Shown piece after piece: positions 9,104 to 18,779 of a stretch of DNA of 64,000 nucleotides. This DNA comes from UBA5109 sp038148755 (GTDB lineage Bacteria > Pseudomonadota > Gammaproteobacteria > Pseudomonadales > Pseudohongiellaceae), in assembly GCA_038148755.1 (NCBI GenBank), contig JAYQWA010000009.1:11737-75736 (forward strand). The letters are read 5' to 3'. The position numbers and the translations under genes were made by a program. How positions within the stretch are numbered: the stretch's first letter is position 1; every line of letters begins with the position of its first letter. Under the pieces are notes generated by a model, which saw only the letters and a program-made list of their open reading frames with translations, made no database searches and was not told where the DNA came from.

Positions 9104-9618
9104 CCTGGGTAGCTTTGAGTCTGGGTTCGAATATTGAACCTGTGACAAATATCCGTTCCTGTCTTGATGCCCTGTTATTAAAATTCAGTGACATGAGTCT
9201 GTCATCAGTTTTTGAAAGTGAGGCAATAGGTTTTCAAGGTGATAATTTTCTGAACATGGTAGTTACATTTGAAACAGGTGACTCATTGGATACGCTAATT
9301 AGCACGATAAAAAAAATTGAAGATGATTGTGGCAGGGACCGTAGCCAGCCCCGCTTCAGTGGCAGAACACTGGATATTGATGTGTTACTGTATGGTGATA
9401 AATCAGGGACATATTCGGATATCGAACTGCCGAGGCCAGAAACAATCAGAAATGCCTTTGTATTGTGGCCATTGTCGCAATTATCCGGTCAGCGTCAACA
9501 TCCCGACTTAAAAAAAACTTACAAGCAGTTATGGGAAGATTTCGATAAAGCATCGCAAAGATTATGGCCGATTGACTTTGAATGGCATGGGCGCAGAATT
9601 TCTGAAAAACTTGTATAG
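9100..9618 (+). CDS. folK: 2-amino-4-hydroxy-6-hydroxymethyldihydropteridine pyrophosphokinase
   Basis: FolK (172 residues) transfers pyrophosphate from ATP to hydroxymethyldihydropterin, two steps before dihydropteroate. It shows the N-terminal WVALSLGSNIEP, the diagnostic CGRDRSQPRFSGRTLDIDVL with the two Mg-binding Asp residues, and ELPRPE. The only fitting start is TTG at 9100, overlapping the folB stop. In Pseudomonas, folK lies by pcnB and panB; here it has moved to folB. Confidence 0.95.
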   Translation: MTWVALSLGSNIEPVTNIRSCLDALLLKFSDMSLSSVFESEAIGFQGDNFLNMVVTFETGDSLDTLISTIKKIEDDCGRDRSQPRFSGRTLDIDVLLYGDKSGTYSDIELPRPETIRNAFVLWPLSQLSGQRQHPDLKKTYKQLWEDFDKASQRLWPIDFEWHGRRISEKLV

Positions 9619-9626
9619 TAAATGCT

Positions 9627-9929
9627 ATGACTGACTCTATTTTAACTTCAGAAGAAATGACTAAAAGGCTTGATTTATTAAACGGGTCTTTAGATGTTAC
9701 ATGGACCCTTGCGGCAGGAAAATTAAGCAAGACTTTTGTTTTTGCCAACTTTATTGAAGCCTTTGGCTTTATGAGTAAAGTTGCACTTTATGCTGAAAAA
9801 ATTGACCATCATCCTGAATGGTCCAATGTTTATAAAACAGTCAAAGTCCAACTGGTCACACACGAAGTTGGCGGTATTACAGAAAAGGATTTTGACCTGG
9901 CAGCGAAAATGGAAGCTTTATCTCGCTAG
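9627..9929 (+). CDS. phhB: 4a-hydroxytetrahydrobiopterin dehydratase family protein
   Basis: A 100-residue pterin-4a-carbinolamine dehydratase. The conserved EKIDHHPEWSNVYKTVKVQL contains the active-site His pair, and the later HEVGGITEKDFDLA matches the family end. It recycles oxidised pterin cofactor, usually for phenylalanine hydroxylase; no hydroxylase gene is visible here. Its place after folB-folK and its convergence with a pteridine reductase make this a pterin-focused segment. A Moco-related role is an alternative for some homologues. Confidence 0.92.
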   Translation: MTDSILTSEEMTKRLDLLNGSLDVTWTLAAGKLSKTFVFANFIEAFGFMSKVALYAEKIDHHPEWSNVYKTVKVQLVTHEVGGITEKDFDLAAKMEALSR

Positions 9930-9939
9930 GCCCAACAAA

Positions 9940-10704
9940 CTAAAGCGCATTAATTAAACGCCTGCCGCCATCAACATTAAGCACCTGCCCGGTGGTATAG
10001 GTACTGTTAATTAAAAAGGCTGCAGCCTTGGCAATATCCTCTGGTTTACCAAGATAATTCAGACAACTTATGGATAAAGAATCAATATCCTCAGCTTCCG
10101 CTTCGGGTTCTTTCCCCGTTTGATTAGGCGGCAGGATAAAACCGGGTGCAATGGCATTAACCCGTATTAGCGGAGCAAGTTCACTTGCCAGTGAACGGGT
10201 TAAATTATTCAGGGCCGCTTTAGCCATGCAGTATACAAGATAATCTTTGCGTCCCGTTTTTGCAGCAATATCACTGATATTGATGATGCATCCCTGGGTT
10301 TCCTTTAAAGCTGGCGCGCAGGCTTTACATAAAAAAGCCGGCGCATGGGCATTGGTTCCCATTAAATCTTGCCACTGTTCTTCATTAATATCTGTTAAAG
10401 GTGTTGGATAAAAACTGGAAGCATTATTAATAAGGACATCAATTTTGCTGTATTGTTTTAGAATACTGTTTACCAGTTTTTTTATAGCGTGAGTATCCAG
10501 AAGCTCCGCTTCAAAACAGCTAACAGAATCAGCTCGAAGCTGGTTTAGCTCTGTCGCCAAGGCTTCAGCGGCAATTTTGGAATGACGATAATGCAAGGCT
10601 ATATTGAAGCCAAGCCTGTGTAAATGTCTGCTGATACTTGCCCCGATTCTTGTTGCGCCACCCGTTACAAGAGCGACTTTTATAACAGGGGAATCATTCT
10701 TCAT
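9940..10704 (-). CDS. pteridine reductase, short-chain dehydrogenase family
   Basis: A 254-residue SDR with the PTR1/FolM-type nucleotide motif TGGATRIG (in place of TGxxxGxG), LINNASSFYPTPL, and the catalytic Tyr/Lys in YCMAK. The end GQVLNVDGGRRLINAL is typical of proteobacterial pteridine reductases. It probably reduces dihydropterins (dihydromonapterin or dihydrofolate) with NADPH; family and neighbours support this, exact substrate is not shown. It overlaps the end of cca by 11 bases, so it is likely co-transcribed with cca and apaH. Confidence 0.88.
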   Translation of the reverse strand: MKNDSPVIKVALVTGGATRIGASISRHLHRLGFNIALHYRHSKIAAEALATELNQLRADSVSCFEAELLDTHAIKKLVNSILKQYSKIDVLINNASSFYPTPLTDINEEQWQDLMGTNAHAPAFLCKACAPALKETQGCIINISDIAAKTGRKDYLVYCMAKAALNNLTRSLASELAPLIRVNAIAPGFILPPNQTGKEPEAEAEDIDSLSISCLNYLGKPEDIAKAAAFLINSTYTTGQVLNVDGGRRLINAL

Positions 10705-11878
10705 GATTTAATTTGTTTAAATAATTTTCGATGGTCTCAAGTCGTAATAAACGCAGCTGAACGCCAATTTCTTCATTTTCATAACCAGCTTCAATTATTA
10801 CACTGGAGTCAACTTCCTGACACAGTTTGAGCGCCCTTAATAAGGAACGGTTTTTAAAATCAATGTGACTTTCTTCTTTCTCAGAAGCTTTGAGGATTGC
10901 CTTGCAGGCCGTAAGGAAAAACTGGAAACGTTCCGGCCGGCGCAGCGCATCACACTCTTCAAAAAGTTTTAATATTGGCTCTGCTTCACTTAGTGTTAAG
11001 GCAGCATGAGCATCCCAATATTGGCAGGTTATGGTGGCCAGATCCTTGTGGTCATTGGGGATTTTCAAGCGTTGGCATAAGGCATCAAGTTTTCTTAAAT
11101 TCTTCACGAACGAAAAGTCATGCGTTACCGGCAGTTCGTAACATAAGGCGGAAAAACGTATTGCAGTATCAGAAGTCAACTCTGCAGCTTTCGTTAAAGC
11201 CATTAAACTCAGTCTGGCTTTTTCCTGCGAAATACCGAATAAGCTTTCGACTTCCTGCATCACAACCCCCAGGGCATAACAGTCACGCAGGGTAAGTATA
11301 AAAAAGGCTGGTGTGATTTCTCCCAGAGCTCTTCTGAATTCCTGCCAGACACGCTCCGCAGGCAGTTCATCCAGTTCACTGTTATTCACCAGATGCTGCA
11401 TGAGATCCAGGGTTTCCTGAGCAACAGTAAAACCCATATGCGCGAAACGCGCGGAAAAGCGTGCAACCCGTAAAACCCGTAAAGGGTCTTCTGAAAATGC
11501 TGGAGAAACATGACGCAATATTTTATTTTTTAAATCTTCCTGACCGCCATAAGGGTCAATTAACTGACCCTCATCATCTTCCGCCATGGCATTGATTGTC
11601 AGATCCCTGCGCAAAAGATCTTCTTCAATCGTGATGGTAGGATTGGTATCGACACTGAAAGCAGAGTGACCCAGGCCGGTTTTTTTCTCCGTACGAGCCA
11701 GGGCATATTCTTCTTTGGTTTCAGGATGGAGATAAACCGGAAAATCTTTGCCAACCTGCTGGTAACCCAGTTCAAGCATCTCTTCGGGGGATGAACCCAC
11801 CACAACCCAGTCCCTGTCCTTGACAGGCAGGCCAAGCAGTTTATCGCGGACAGCGCCGCCAACAAGATAGGTTTTCAC
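10694..11878 (-). CDS. cca: CCA tRNA nucleotidyltransferase lacking a working HD motif
   Basis: Adds or repairs the 3' CCA end of tRNAs. From the GTG start at 11878 the protein is 394 residues, and YLVGGAVRD and the catalytic DRD fall at the positions expected from E. coli Cca (Asp21, Asp23). An ATG nine codons upstream (11905) is open but has no clear ribosome site, while AAAGG precedes the GTG. The class II motifs EEDLLRRDLTINAMA and EDPLRVLRVARF are intact. In the C-terminal region the HD phosphohydrolase signature is gone: the position of LCHDLGKG reads LCYELP, and the preceding His-containing segment is shortened. Confidence 0.95.
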   Translation of the reverse strand: MKTYLVGGAVRDKLLGLPVKDRDWVVVGSSPEEMLELGYQQVGKDFPVYLHPETKEEYALARTEKKTGLGHSAFSVDTNPTITIEEDLLRRDLTINAMAEDDEGQLIDPYGGQEDLKNKILRHVSPAFSEDPLRVLRVARFSARFAHMGFTVAQETLDLMQHLVNNSELDELPAERVWQEFRRALGEITPAFFILTLRDCYALGVVMQEVESLFGISQEKARLSLMALTKAAELTSDTAIRFSALCYELPVTHDFSFVKNLRKLDALCQRLKIPNDHKDLATITCQYWDAHAALTLSEAEPILKLFEECDALRRPERFQFFLTACKAILKASEKEESHIDFKNRSLLRALKLCQEVDSSVIIEAGYENEEIGVQLRLLRLETIENYLNKLNHEE

Positions 11879-11895
11879 AGATTTAGAACCTTTGA

Positions 11896-12720
11896 TCAGT
11901 CGCATTCAACACAGAATATTTGTTTATCTTCCAGGCGTAAAGCCGTCATGCAACGGCCCCATACACAACCTGTATCAAGGGCATAAACATTCTCGGTATC
12001 CGTCACACCATTAAGCGTCGCCCAATGGCCAAACAGTATAACCATTTCCTTGCTGAGCTTCTGGTATTCATACCAGGGTTTGAAACCTTTGGGTGCCGTA
12101 CTGGCTCCGGTTTTTATAGCGAGGTTTAATTGAGTTTCCTTGTTACAGAAGCGTATACGGGTGAAGTAATTGGTCAGGACCCTTAAACGTTTCATGCCGC
12201 TAAGTTCTTCATGCCAGATATCAGGCTGATCACCATACATCTTCTGAAGGAAAGTAATATAATTTTCTCCACGCAGGGCATGTTCGATTTCATGGGCATA
12301 ACCTAAAGCCTGATTAAGGGTCCAGCCAGGAGCCAGACCAGCATGAACCATTAAAAAAGCCTGCTTGCCTTTTTCGGTTTCCAGATTTTCATAATGCAAA
12401 ATAGGCAAATTACGCACCCATTCACAGAGTTCCGCACAGTCGGGCGCACCAAGTAATTTTTTCAGGGTTTTCTTCTTGCCGCCCTTATAGGCGCCTGTTG
12501 CCAGAGCCATAAAGTGGAGGTCATGGTTACCAAGTACCGCAGTAAAAGCCGGCCCAAGGTCTTTCAAAAAACGTAAGGTCTTGAGGGAAGCAGGGCCTCT
12601 ATTTACGAGGTCTCCAACAGACCACAAACGATCTTTGGCAGGATCGAAATTAACTTTGTCAAGTAACTTTATTAAAGGCTCATAGCAGCCTTGAATATCC
12701 CCTACAGCGTAAACTGCCAT
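11896..12720 (-). CDS. apaH: diadenosine tetraphosphatase
   Basis: ApaH (274 residues) hydrolyses Ap4A symmetrically to two ADP and can remove Np4 caps from RNA. The metallophosphatase motifs are complete: VGDIQGCYEPL at the N-terminus, VGDLVNRGP, LGNHDLH, VHAGLAPGW and FGHWATL. Length matches the family. It lies between cca and apaG in a leftward run; the conserved apaG-rsmA-pdxA-surA-lptD order follows upstream. Confidence 0.97.
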   Translation of the reverse strand: MAVYAVGDIQGCYEPLIKLLDKVNFDPAKDRLWSVGDLVNRGPASLKTLRFLKDLGPAFTAVLGNHDLHFMALATGAYKGGKKKTLKKLLGAPDCAELCEWVRNLPILHYENLETEKGKQAFLMVHAGLAPGWTLNQALGYAHEIEHALRGENYITFLQKMYGDQPDIWHEELSGMKRLRVLTNYFTRIRFCNKETQLNLAIKTGASTAPKGFKPWYEYQKLSKEMVILFGHWATLNGVTDTENVYALDTGCVWGRCMTALRLEDKQIFCVECD

Positions 12721-12756
12721 CTATTAATACTCCCCAGCTCAGTTATCGCAAAGGAT

Positions 12757-13155
12757 TCAGTGCAGCATATTGGGCGTAGCCAATACAAAGGGAGGAATTT
12801 CAGCATCAAAATTTTCTCCATTTTCTGCCTGCATGGTATAGCTACCTTTCATATCACCAATACTGCTATTGATAATGGTACCGCTTGTATACTCAAAACT
12901 TTCACCAGGTTTTATAAAGGGTTGCTGTCCCACTACGCCCTTGCCTTTAACTTCTTCTACTTTATTGTTCTGGTCAGTAATAATCCAGTGTCTATGTAGC
13001 AGCTGGACAGTGTCACTGCGATTATTTTGGATATTGATCGTATAAGAAAATGCGTGAGCATTATTGAGGAGGTCTGATTGTTTATCCAGGTAACGGGTCT
13101 TAACGCTGATAGATATGCCGTAATCTGTTGCTGATTTCTGATCCATGGCATTCAA
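12757..13155 (-). CDS. apaG: ApaG-domain protein
   Basis: A 132-residue single-domain beta-sandwich protein of the ApaG family (CorD in older names). Diagnostic stretches are ISVKTRYL, FSYTINIQN, LLHRHWIITD, VVGQQPFIKPGESFEYTSG and a GSYTMQAENG hairpin. Biochemical role is unsettled; it usually sits between rsmA and apaH, exactly as here. Confidence 0.95.
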   Translation of the reverse strand: MNAMDQKSATDYGISISVKTRYLDKQSDLLNNAHAFSYTINIQNNRSDTVQLLHRHWIITDQNNKVEEVKGKGVVGQQPFIKPGESFEYTSGTIINSSIGDMKGSYTMQAENGENFDAEIPPFVLATPNMLH

Positions 13156-13175
13156 CCCGGGTTTAAAGGAAAGGC

Positions 13176-13982
13176 TTATCGCAAATGTTTGCAGATTCTA
13201 ACATAGTCCTCAAGAGAAAGGTTTTCAGGTCTTAAATTTGGACTGATATTTAAGGACTCCAGTTCTGCAGCGCTGACCAAGCCGTTTAGGTTATTACGTA
13301 TGGTTTTTCTGCGTTGAGCAAAAGCCTGGCGTAACAACTCAGAAAGTTGCGTGGATGAAACCAGCTTGTCGGGTGCTTGTTTTAGCGGAGTGAGTTTTAC
13401 TATCGCAGATTCAACTTTTGGTGCCGGGGAAAAGGCTGAAGGGGGGACATTAAATAACTTTTCGACCTGACAGTGATATTGCACCATGATGCCAAGCCGA
13501 CCGTAACTTTTAGAACCGGGGCTGGCTGCCATACGTTCCACGACCTCCAGTTGCAGCATAAAAAGCATGTCTTTGATGCAGGGAAGGAATTTAAGCAAAT
13601 GGAAAATCAAGGGGGTGGAAATATTATAGGGCAGATTGCCTACAATGCGCGCTGGCTGAGATGACGATAACAGGCTATTGAAATCTATTTTCAGAACATC
13701 ATTTTCGTGCAAATGAAAGTTGGTCGAACCGGCAAAATAGTCACGCAGATAAGCAGCCAGATCACGGTCAATTTCGATAGCATGCAGTTCAATATCGTCG
13801 TCGAGTATCAGTTTGGTGAGGGCTCCCTGACCCGGCCCGATTTCAATAATTTTATCCCCTGATATAGGCGTTATCGCTTTTGCTATTTTCTCCAAAATTG
13901 CAGTGTCGGTCAGAAAGTTTTGACCAAAGCGTTTACGGGCACGATGCGAAAAATTTTTTTCTGCCACGTTAGGGGTAATCAA
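13176..13982 (-). CDS. rsmA: 16S rRNA (adenine1518/1519-N6) dimethyltransferase
   Basis: RsmA/KsgA (268 residues) dimethylates two adenines in the helix 45 loop late in 30S assembly. It shows RKRFGQNFLTD, the SAM site EIGPGQGALT, HAIEIDRDLA, the catalytic NLPYNIST, and the C-terminal FAQRRKTIRNNL. Its start overlaps the pdxA stop by 14 bases, indicating coupled translation in the lptD-surA-pdxA-rsmA-apaG chain. Confidence 0.97.
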   Translation of the reverse strand: MITPNVAEKNFSHRARKRFGQNFLTDTAILEKIAKAITPISGDKIIEIGPGQGALTKLILDDDIELHAIEIDRDLAAYLRDYFAGSTNFHLHENDVLKIDFNSLLSSSQPARIVGNLPYNISTPLIFHLLKFLPCIKDMLFMLQLEVVERMAASPGSKSYGRLGIMVQYHCQVEKLFNVPPSAFSPAPKVESAIVKLTPLKQAPDKLVSSTQLSELLRQAFAQRRKTIRNNLNGLVSAAELESLNISPNLRPENLSLEDYVRICKHLR

Positions 13983-14991
13983 TCTGCTTATGGCTTAATG
14001 TAGCGGCCATCGAAAACGCTGCCAATAAACTACCGGACCCTGCTTTGCCGCTGCCCGCTAGTTCGAGGGCAGTCCCATGATCAACAGATGTGCGGATAAT
14101 GGGCAGACCCAAAGTGATATTAACAGCTTCGCCGAAACCTTGAGCTTTTAACACCGGTAAACCCTGGTCGTGGTACATGGCCAGCACGGTATCGGCAGTA
14201 TCCAGATATTTAGGTGTGAACAGGGTGTCGGATGGTAAAGGGCCACGCAGATTTAAGCCTTCTTTCCTTAGCTTGTTCAATACCGGCTCTATTATGTCAA
14301 TCTCTTCAGAACCTAGATGGCCACCTTCGCCGGCATGTGGATTCAAGCCACAAACCAGTATGGCAGGATCTTCGATCCCGAATTTTTGCTGTAAATCCTG
14401 ATACAGGATGCGGATTGTTTGCTCCAGATGGGGTTTGGTGATTGCGGCCGGGACTTTGTTTAAAGGCAAATGGGTTGTTACCAGGGCCACTTTCAACTTA
14501 CTGCTCGCCAGCATCATAACTACTCTGTCGCGCTTGCAGTGCTCGGCTAAATATTCTGTATGCCCGCTAAAAACAATGCCAGCATCGTTAATGATACTCT
14601 TTTGAACCGGTCCGGTTACCAGGGCCTGGAAATTGTTGTTGAGGCAGCCTTGGATTGCTGTATCTAGGCAAGCAAGAACATACTGGGCATTAGCGGCATC
14701 AAGCACCCCGCATTGCACAGGTTTTTCAAGCGGTGTTGGTATTAGCCACATCGCCCTCTGATCAGCGCTGAATTCTTTGAATGGTTTAATCGGAATATTT
14801 ATTTCTAACAGCTTTGCTCGTTCCGCCATTAAATTTTCATCGGCGATGAACACAGGAACAGTCCCATCAAGAGCTGGGTTATTTTTTGCAATGTAGTCTT
14901 GTGCAAGTTGCAGACAAATATCAGGTCCGATACCTGCCGGTTCACCAGGAGTAATTGCGATGAGTGGCGCTGGATTAGTTGCTGTCATCAA
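13969..14991 (-). CDS. pdxA: 4-hydroxythreonine-4-phosphate dehydrogenase
   Basis: PdxA (340 residues) oxidises 4-phosphohydroxythreonine in pyridoxal phosphate synthesis by the DXP-dependent route. The family start ITPGEPAGIGPDI, TGPVQKSIIN, FSGHTEYLAEH with the metal-binding His, CGLNPHAGEGG, YHDQGLPVLK and RTSVDHGTALELAG are all present. It overlaps surA upstream by 17 bases and rsmA downstream by 14 bases. Confidence 0.97.
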   Translation of the reverse strand: MMTATNPAPLIAITPGEPAGIGPDICLQLAQDYIAKNNPALDGTVPVFIADENLMAERAKLLEINIPIKPFKEFSADQRAMWLIPTPLEKPVQCGVLDAANAQYVLACLDTAIQGCLNNNFQALVTGPVQKSIINDAGIVFSGHTEYLAEHCKRDRVVMMLASSKLKVALVTTHLPLNKVPAAITKPHLEQTIRILYQDLQQKFGIEDPAILVCGLNPHAGEGGHLGSEEIDIIEPVLNKLRKEGLNLRGPLPSDTLFTPKYLDTADTVLAMYHDQGLPVLKAQGFGEAVNITLGLPIIRTSVDHGTALELAGSGKAGSGSLLAAFSMAATLSHKQIDYP

Positions 14992-16267
14992 GCCTGATGT
15001 CGACGTAAGCAGTATCCCTGATTTCGGTCAGCCAGTTTTCCAGCTCATTATCATATTTACGTTCCCGTAAAATTTGTTCAGCCTGGAAGCGGGCATTTTC
15101 TTCAGTGACATCTTCGATTCTTCGATCCATGACCTGGGCAATATGCCAGGCATTTTCATTTTGAAAGGGTTGCGACAGTTCACCAATCTCCAGTTGACTG
15201 GCAACGGCTTCAAATGCTGGTGGCAGTTGTCCTTCAGTTACCCAGCCAAGGTCACCACCAGAGACCATCGAGCCTGGATCATCAGTATATACCCGGGCCA
15301 AGTCACCGAAGTCTTCCCCATCCTGTATGCGTTGATAAAGCTCATGAATGAGTTCCTCAGCCTGTTGGGGAGTACGAATTTCATTAGGCTGGATCAGAAT
15401 ATGGCGTATCTGGGCCTGATTTACCTGCAGGTCAACTCCACCACGCTTTTCAACCAGTTTTACGATATGAAAACCGCTGTTGCTGGTAAAAGGTTCAGTA
15501 ATTTCACCAACTTGCATGCCTGGTACAACTGAACGAAACATGGTTGGCAGGGCTTCAACTTTGCGCCAGCCTGCCAGGTCTCCACCACCCACAGGCAGGC
15601 CAAGAATTTCACGGGAGGCAGCAAGTTCCAAAATATCAGCGCCATCCTGCAGTTGCTCATAGATTAAATCTGCCAGTTCTTCTTGCAGCGAATTAGCGGC
15701 AGGGTTATCGACCGGCACCAGAATATGTTGCACCCGGTATTCGGGGGAAATGTCGGCTTGTGCTGCTTCAGAACGTAAATAGTTTTCAATTTCCTGGCGG
15801 GTGATTGTGATACGTTGATTGATTGAACCATTTTGCAGGTTATTGATCATCATATCTTTACGAATCTGCTCTCTAAATTCCAGATATTGCCCTTCCTGAT
15901 TCAGCACTGTGCGGAATTCGTCAAAGCTCATGTTATTTTGCTGTGCGATTGCAGTTAAAGCCTGATTCAGAGTGTTGTCATCAATACGGATACCAGAACG
16001 GACTGCCAACTGAGACTGTAAACTGTCCATAATAAGTTGTTCCAGTACCTGGCTCTGCAATTCTTCAAGTGGAATACCTCTGGGTATGGTACCTGCAGCA
16101 ATTTGCTCTCTGACAGAGACCATGCGCGCATCAAGTTCACTCTTTAAAATGACTTCATCGTCCACGATGGCAATAACCCGGTCACTTAATTGAGCGTGTA
16201 CTGGCAGCACATCCAGAAATAGCATGGCGGCAAATAGTGAATATATAAATTTAGTAGTTTTCAGCAT
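14975..16267 (-). CDS. surA: periplasmic peptidyl-prolyl isomerase and chaperone SurA
   Basis: SurA escorts outer-membrane beta-barrel proteins to the Bam complex. The ATG at 16267 gives 430 residues with a normal signal peptide ending PVHA; the longer frame begins at a TTG (16297) and is less likely. A SurA_N chaperone domain is followed by two parvulin domains (near YRVQHILVPV and AQIRHILIQP), each with FGDLAR- or ILELAA-type and GGDLGW/GGDLAGW motifs. It overlaps lptD by 17 bases, consistent with shared function in outer-membrane biogenesis. Confidence 0.96.
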   Translation of the reverse strand: MLKTTKFIYSLFAAMLFLDVLPVHAQLSDRVIAIVDDEVILKSELDARMVSVREQIAAGTIPRGIPLEELQSQVLEQLIMDSLQSQLAVRSGIRIDDNTLNQALTAIAQQNNMSFDEFRTVLNQEGQYLEFREQIRKDMMINNLQNGSINQRITITRQEIENYLRSEAAQADISPEYRVQHILVPVDNPAANSLQEELADLIYEQLQDGADILELAASREILGLPVGGGDLAGWRKVEALPTMFRSVVPGMQVGEITEPFTSNSGFHIVKLVEKRGGVDLQVNQAQIRHILIQPNEIRTPQQAEELIHELYQRIQDGEDFGDLARVYTDDPGSMVSGGDLGWVTEGQLPPAFEAVASQLEIGELSQPFQNENAWHIAQVMDRRIEDVTEENARFQAEQILRERKYDNELENWLTEIRDTAYVDIRLDDSN

Positions 16268-18662
16268 AAGACCTAAAACCTGTAATGCTTTGCCCAATTA
16301 AAGAATCAATACTACCACCTAAGATGTTTCCGAGTCCTTTTAGTTCAAATTGAAAAAAAATACCGGTGTTTTCTTCGGCAAGCAAACCTGAAATTTCCGT
16401 GTTATCTACCCATTTACGTGCCACAACCCGCATGTCCCAGCAACAGTTGCTGTATTCCAGACCAATGATAGTTTCCAAATTTCGACTATATTCGTGGTCA
16501 TAATTCCAGCGGCCAATGAAACTCAGATTATCTGCTAGAGGCCAGATTGCTGAAATATCCGTTTGTTTGATAAGGCCCGGTAAATTAGGGCTTTTTCGAT
16601 AGCGGTAGCTAAAATTCAGGATGTGATTTATATCAGATTGGTATCGAAATTGAAAACTGCCGTTGTTTAGATTGTCGTTGTCTGTATTCCACTCGCGAAA
16701 AGCTCTGAGTCGCCAGTTTTCATTGAGATGATAGCTAAAGTCACCCGCAATGGATGCACTTGATTGCTGGAGAGGAGCGAGGGGAGTCGTCAAACCGACT
16801 CTGCGATCTTCGAAATAGTAGATCTGTCCAATACTGGCGCGTGCTTTTTCCTGCCCGGTACTGTCAAGTAATCCTGAACTCAGAGCAAGGGTCAACTGAT
16901 TACTATCTCCAATCCGATCTTTGCCACTAAAGCGGTCTTCACGGAATAATTGACTGTAACCTGAAGTTAAGTTCGCGGTATCAAATAAAGGGATGTCGCT
17001 TTGATCTTCATATTCACTGTAAAGGTAGAACAATCTGGGTTCCAGTGTCTGAGTAAAGCTTTCTCCCTGTAATTCCAGTGCTCTGTCGTAAATCAGGCCG
17101 GTGTTGAGCTTGCCGACAAAGATGCCACGCTCGGGCTGGTCAGGGTTTGTAAGTGCCTGATTATCCAGTTGATAGGCAGCATATTTATATTTCAGTGCCG
17201 GTTTAAAGAATACTCCTGGCGTCTCCCAGTCCCAGCCCAATTCAGGCTGCAGAGAAATACGCTGGCCAGAAAGCAGAACCCCGTTATCAATTTGGGTCTG
17301 GGTAAATGCAGAAGCATCAAAATTACGATCAAAATAGACATATTCGGCATTGAACCCATATCGTAAGGGGGTTGTTGTTCGCTTTTCGTAGTCGAGGTTA
17401 ATACGAGGCAGGCTGGAATAGGGTTTGTTCAGGTTAGTCAGGGATTGATCTATGAGCTGATAACTTTGCAGGGCAGCCTGCAAGTGCCAGTCTGGTTGCC
17501 GGTAATTTAATTCACCCTGACGATAGAGATAACTTCTGCTACTGTCATTTAAACCCTGAGTGCCGAAGTCCTGATAGAAGTCCAGATCACTGATTGCGGA
17601 AAAATCTGCTGCAGCACTCCACGACTTACTCCATTGCGCAGCTCCCGCATAATTTATTTGCCAGCGTTTAGCTTGAGGAGGACTTTCTGACAAGGGCAGA
17701 TTTACTGTTGAAGTATCAAATTGCGCGTCATCAGGTAAATAAGCCAATTCAACCTGGTTACTGGAGTTTTCGCCAAGATGGCGGCCTTCCAGGTTCAGCA
17801 TTAAACCTCTCTCAGTCATCAGACGTGGTGTCAGTGTTGCGTCGTAGTTTGGAGCCAGATTGAAATAGTAAGATGCTGATATTTCAAAACCACCTTCCTG
17901 GGTATTGCCGATGCTGGGATAAAGCCAGCCGGAGCTGCGCTCATCATTTATCGGGAAGCTGATATAAGGGATCGGTAAAATTGGGATATCTTTTACCTGA
18001 AGCACAACATTACGTGCGACACCGCGACCGCTTTGTTGATTGAGTTCTATATTCTGGCCAATAAGCAGCCAGCTATTATCGCCTGGCTCGCAAACCGTAT
18101 AACTGCCTTCAGTGATGCTAAGCGAAGCGTCTGCATGGCGAAAAACAATCTCTTCAGCACTGCCTCGTGCAGCCTGAGAAAATAACACATAGGAACTGTC
18201 ACTTAATTCAGCAATAGCTTCTGATTGGTTGAAACTGGCGGAGTCGGCACCGATAACCAGACCGGGTTGCCTTAAACGTATCTTGCCATTTAACTCGATG
18301 ACAGCCTGAAGTCGGTCATAGATGCCGTTTTCAGCCTTCAGCCATATATTGTCATAACGGATGTCTATGCCGTTGCTAATGCTTGTTTGTTGCGTATCGT
18401 TATTAAATTCAGCATTGCCGGCACTGAGTATCAGGCTGCCATCTGTTATGGCTGGTGGCAGGTCTTCATCGACATATAGACCACAACAAGCATCAGGAAC
18501 CTGGGCAAGTTGCTCCGTGTTCAGATTATCCAGGCTGACCCAGTTTTCCAGGGATACATCTGAAGCTGTAGATTGAGAAGCCTGTTGAGCTAGTGAGGGA
18601 TTAACTAAGAATAGTGCGATTGCCGTAGACAGTGTTGTAATGTGCAAATTAGAAAATGACAT
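16251..18662 (-). CDS. lptD: LPS-assembly protein LptD
   Basis: Outer-membrane LPS translocon component, 803 residues from the ATG at 18662. A GTG 13 codons upstream (18701) has a possible GGA ribosome site, so the start is uncertain. A signal peptide ending SLAQ is followed by an OstA/LptA-like domain and a large barrel. Two Cys pairs are visible, DACCG near the N-terminus and SNCCWD near the C-terminus, fitting the interdomain disulfides that LptD needs. It is divergent from amgK, as in Pseudomonas, and leads the surA-pdxA-rsmA-apaG chain. Confidence 0.95.
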   Translation of the reverse strand: MSFSNLHITTLSTAIALFLVNPSLAQQASQSTASDVSLENWVSLDNLNTEQLAQVPDACCGLYVDEDLPPAITDGSLILSAGNAEFNNDTQQTSISNGIDIRYDNIWLKAENGIYDRLQAVIELNGKIRLRQPGLVIGADSASFNQSEAIAELSDSSYVLFSQAARGSAEEIVFRHADASLSITEGSYTVCEPGDNSWLLIGQNIELNQQSGRGVARNVVLQVKDIPILPIPYISFPINDERSSGWLYPSIGNTQEGGFEISASYYFNLAPNYDATLTPRLMTERGLMLNLEGRHLGENSSNQVELAYLPDDAQFDTSTVNLPLSESPPQAKRWQINYAGAAQWSKSWSAAADFSAISDLDFYQDFGTQGLNDSSRSYLYRQGELNYRQPDWHLQAALQSYQLIDQSLTNLNKPYSSLPRINLDYEKRTTTPLRYGFNAEYVYFDRNFDASAFTQTQIDNGVLLSGQRISLQPELGWDWETPGVFFKPALKYKYAAYQLDNQALTNPDQPERGIFVGKLNTGLIYDRALELQGESFTQTLEPRLFYLYSEYEDQSDIPLFDTANLTSGYSQLFREDRFSGKDRIGDSNQLTLALSSGLLDSTGQEKARASIGQIYYFEDRRVGLTTPLAPLQQSSASIAGDFSYHLNENWRLRAFREWNTDNDNLNNGSFQFRYQSDINHILNFSYRYRKSPNLPGLIKQTDISAIWPLADNLSFIGRWNYDHEYSRNLETIIGLEYSNCCWDMRVVARKWVDNTEISGLLAEENTGIFFQFELKGLGNILGGSIDSLIGQSITGFRSYAENY

Positions 18663-18779
18663 AAGTCTGGGGAAATCAAGCCGCTTGGTTTTGCAGGTCA
18701 CTTCTAAAATCCGGGTCGTATAGGCATAATTGATTTTAATTACTCTTATTCAGCTAAACAAGGGAAGCGCAGGAGAAGT

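Noticed and set aside
9115..9145. tRNA-like GGTTCGAAT sequence
   Set aside because: It lies inside folK and no cloverleaf can be drawn around it; no tRNA gene was found in the window.
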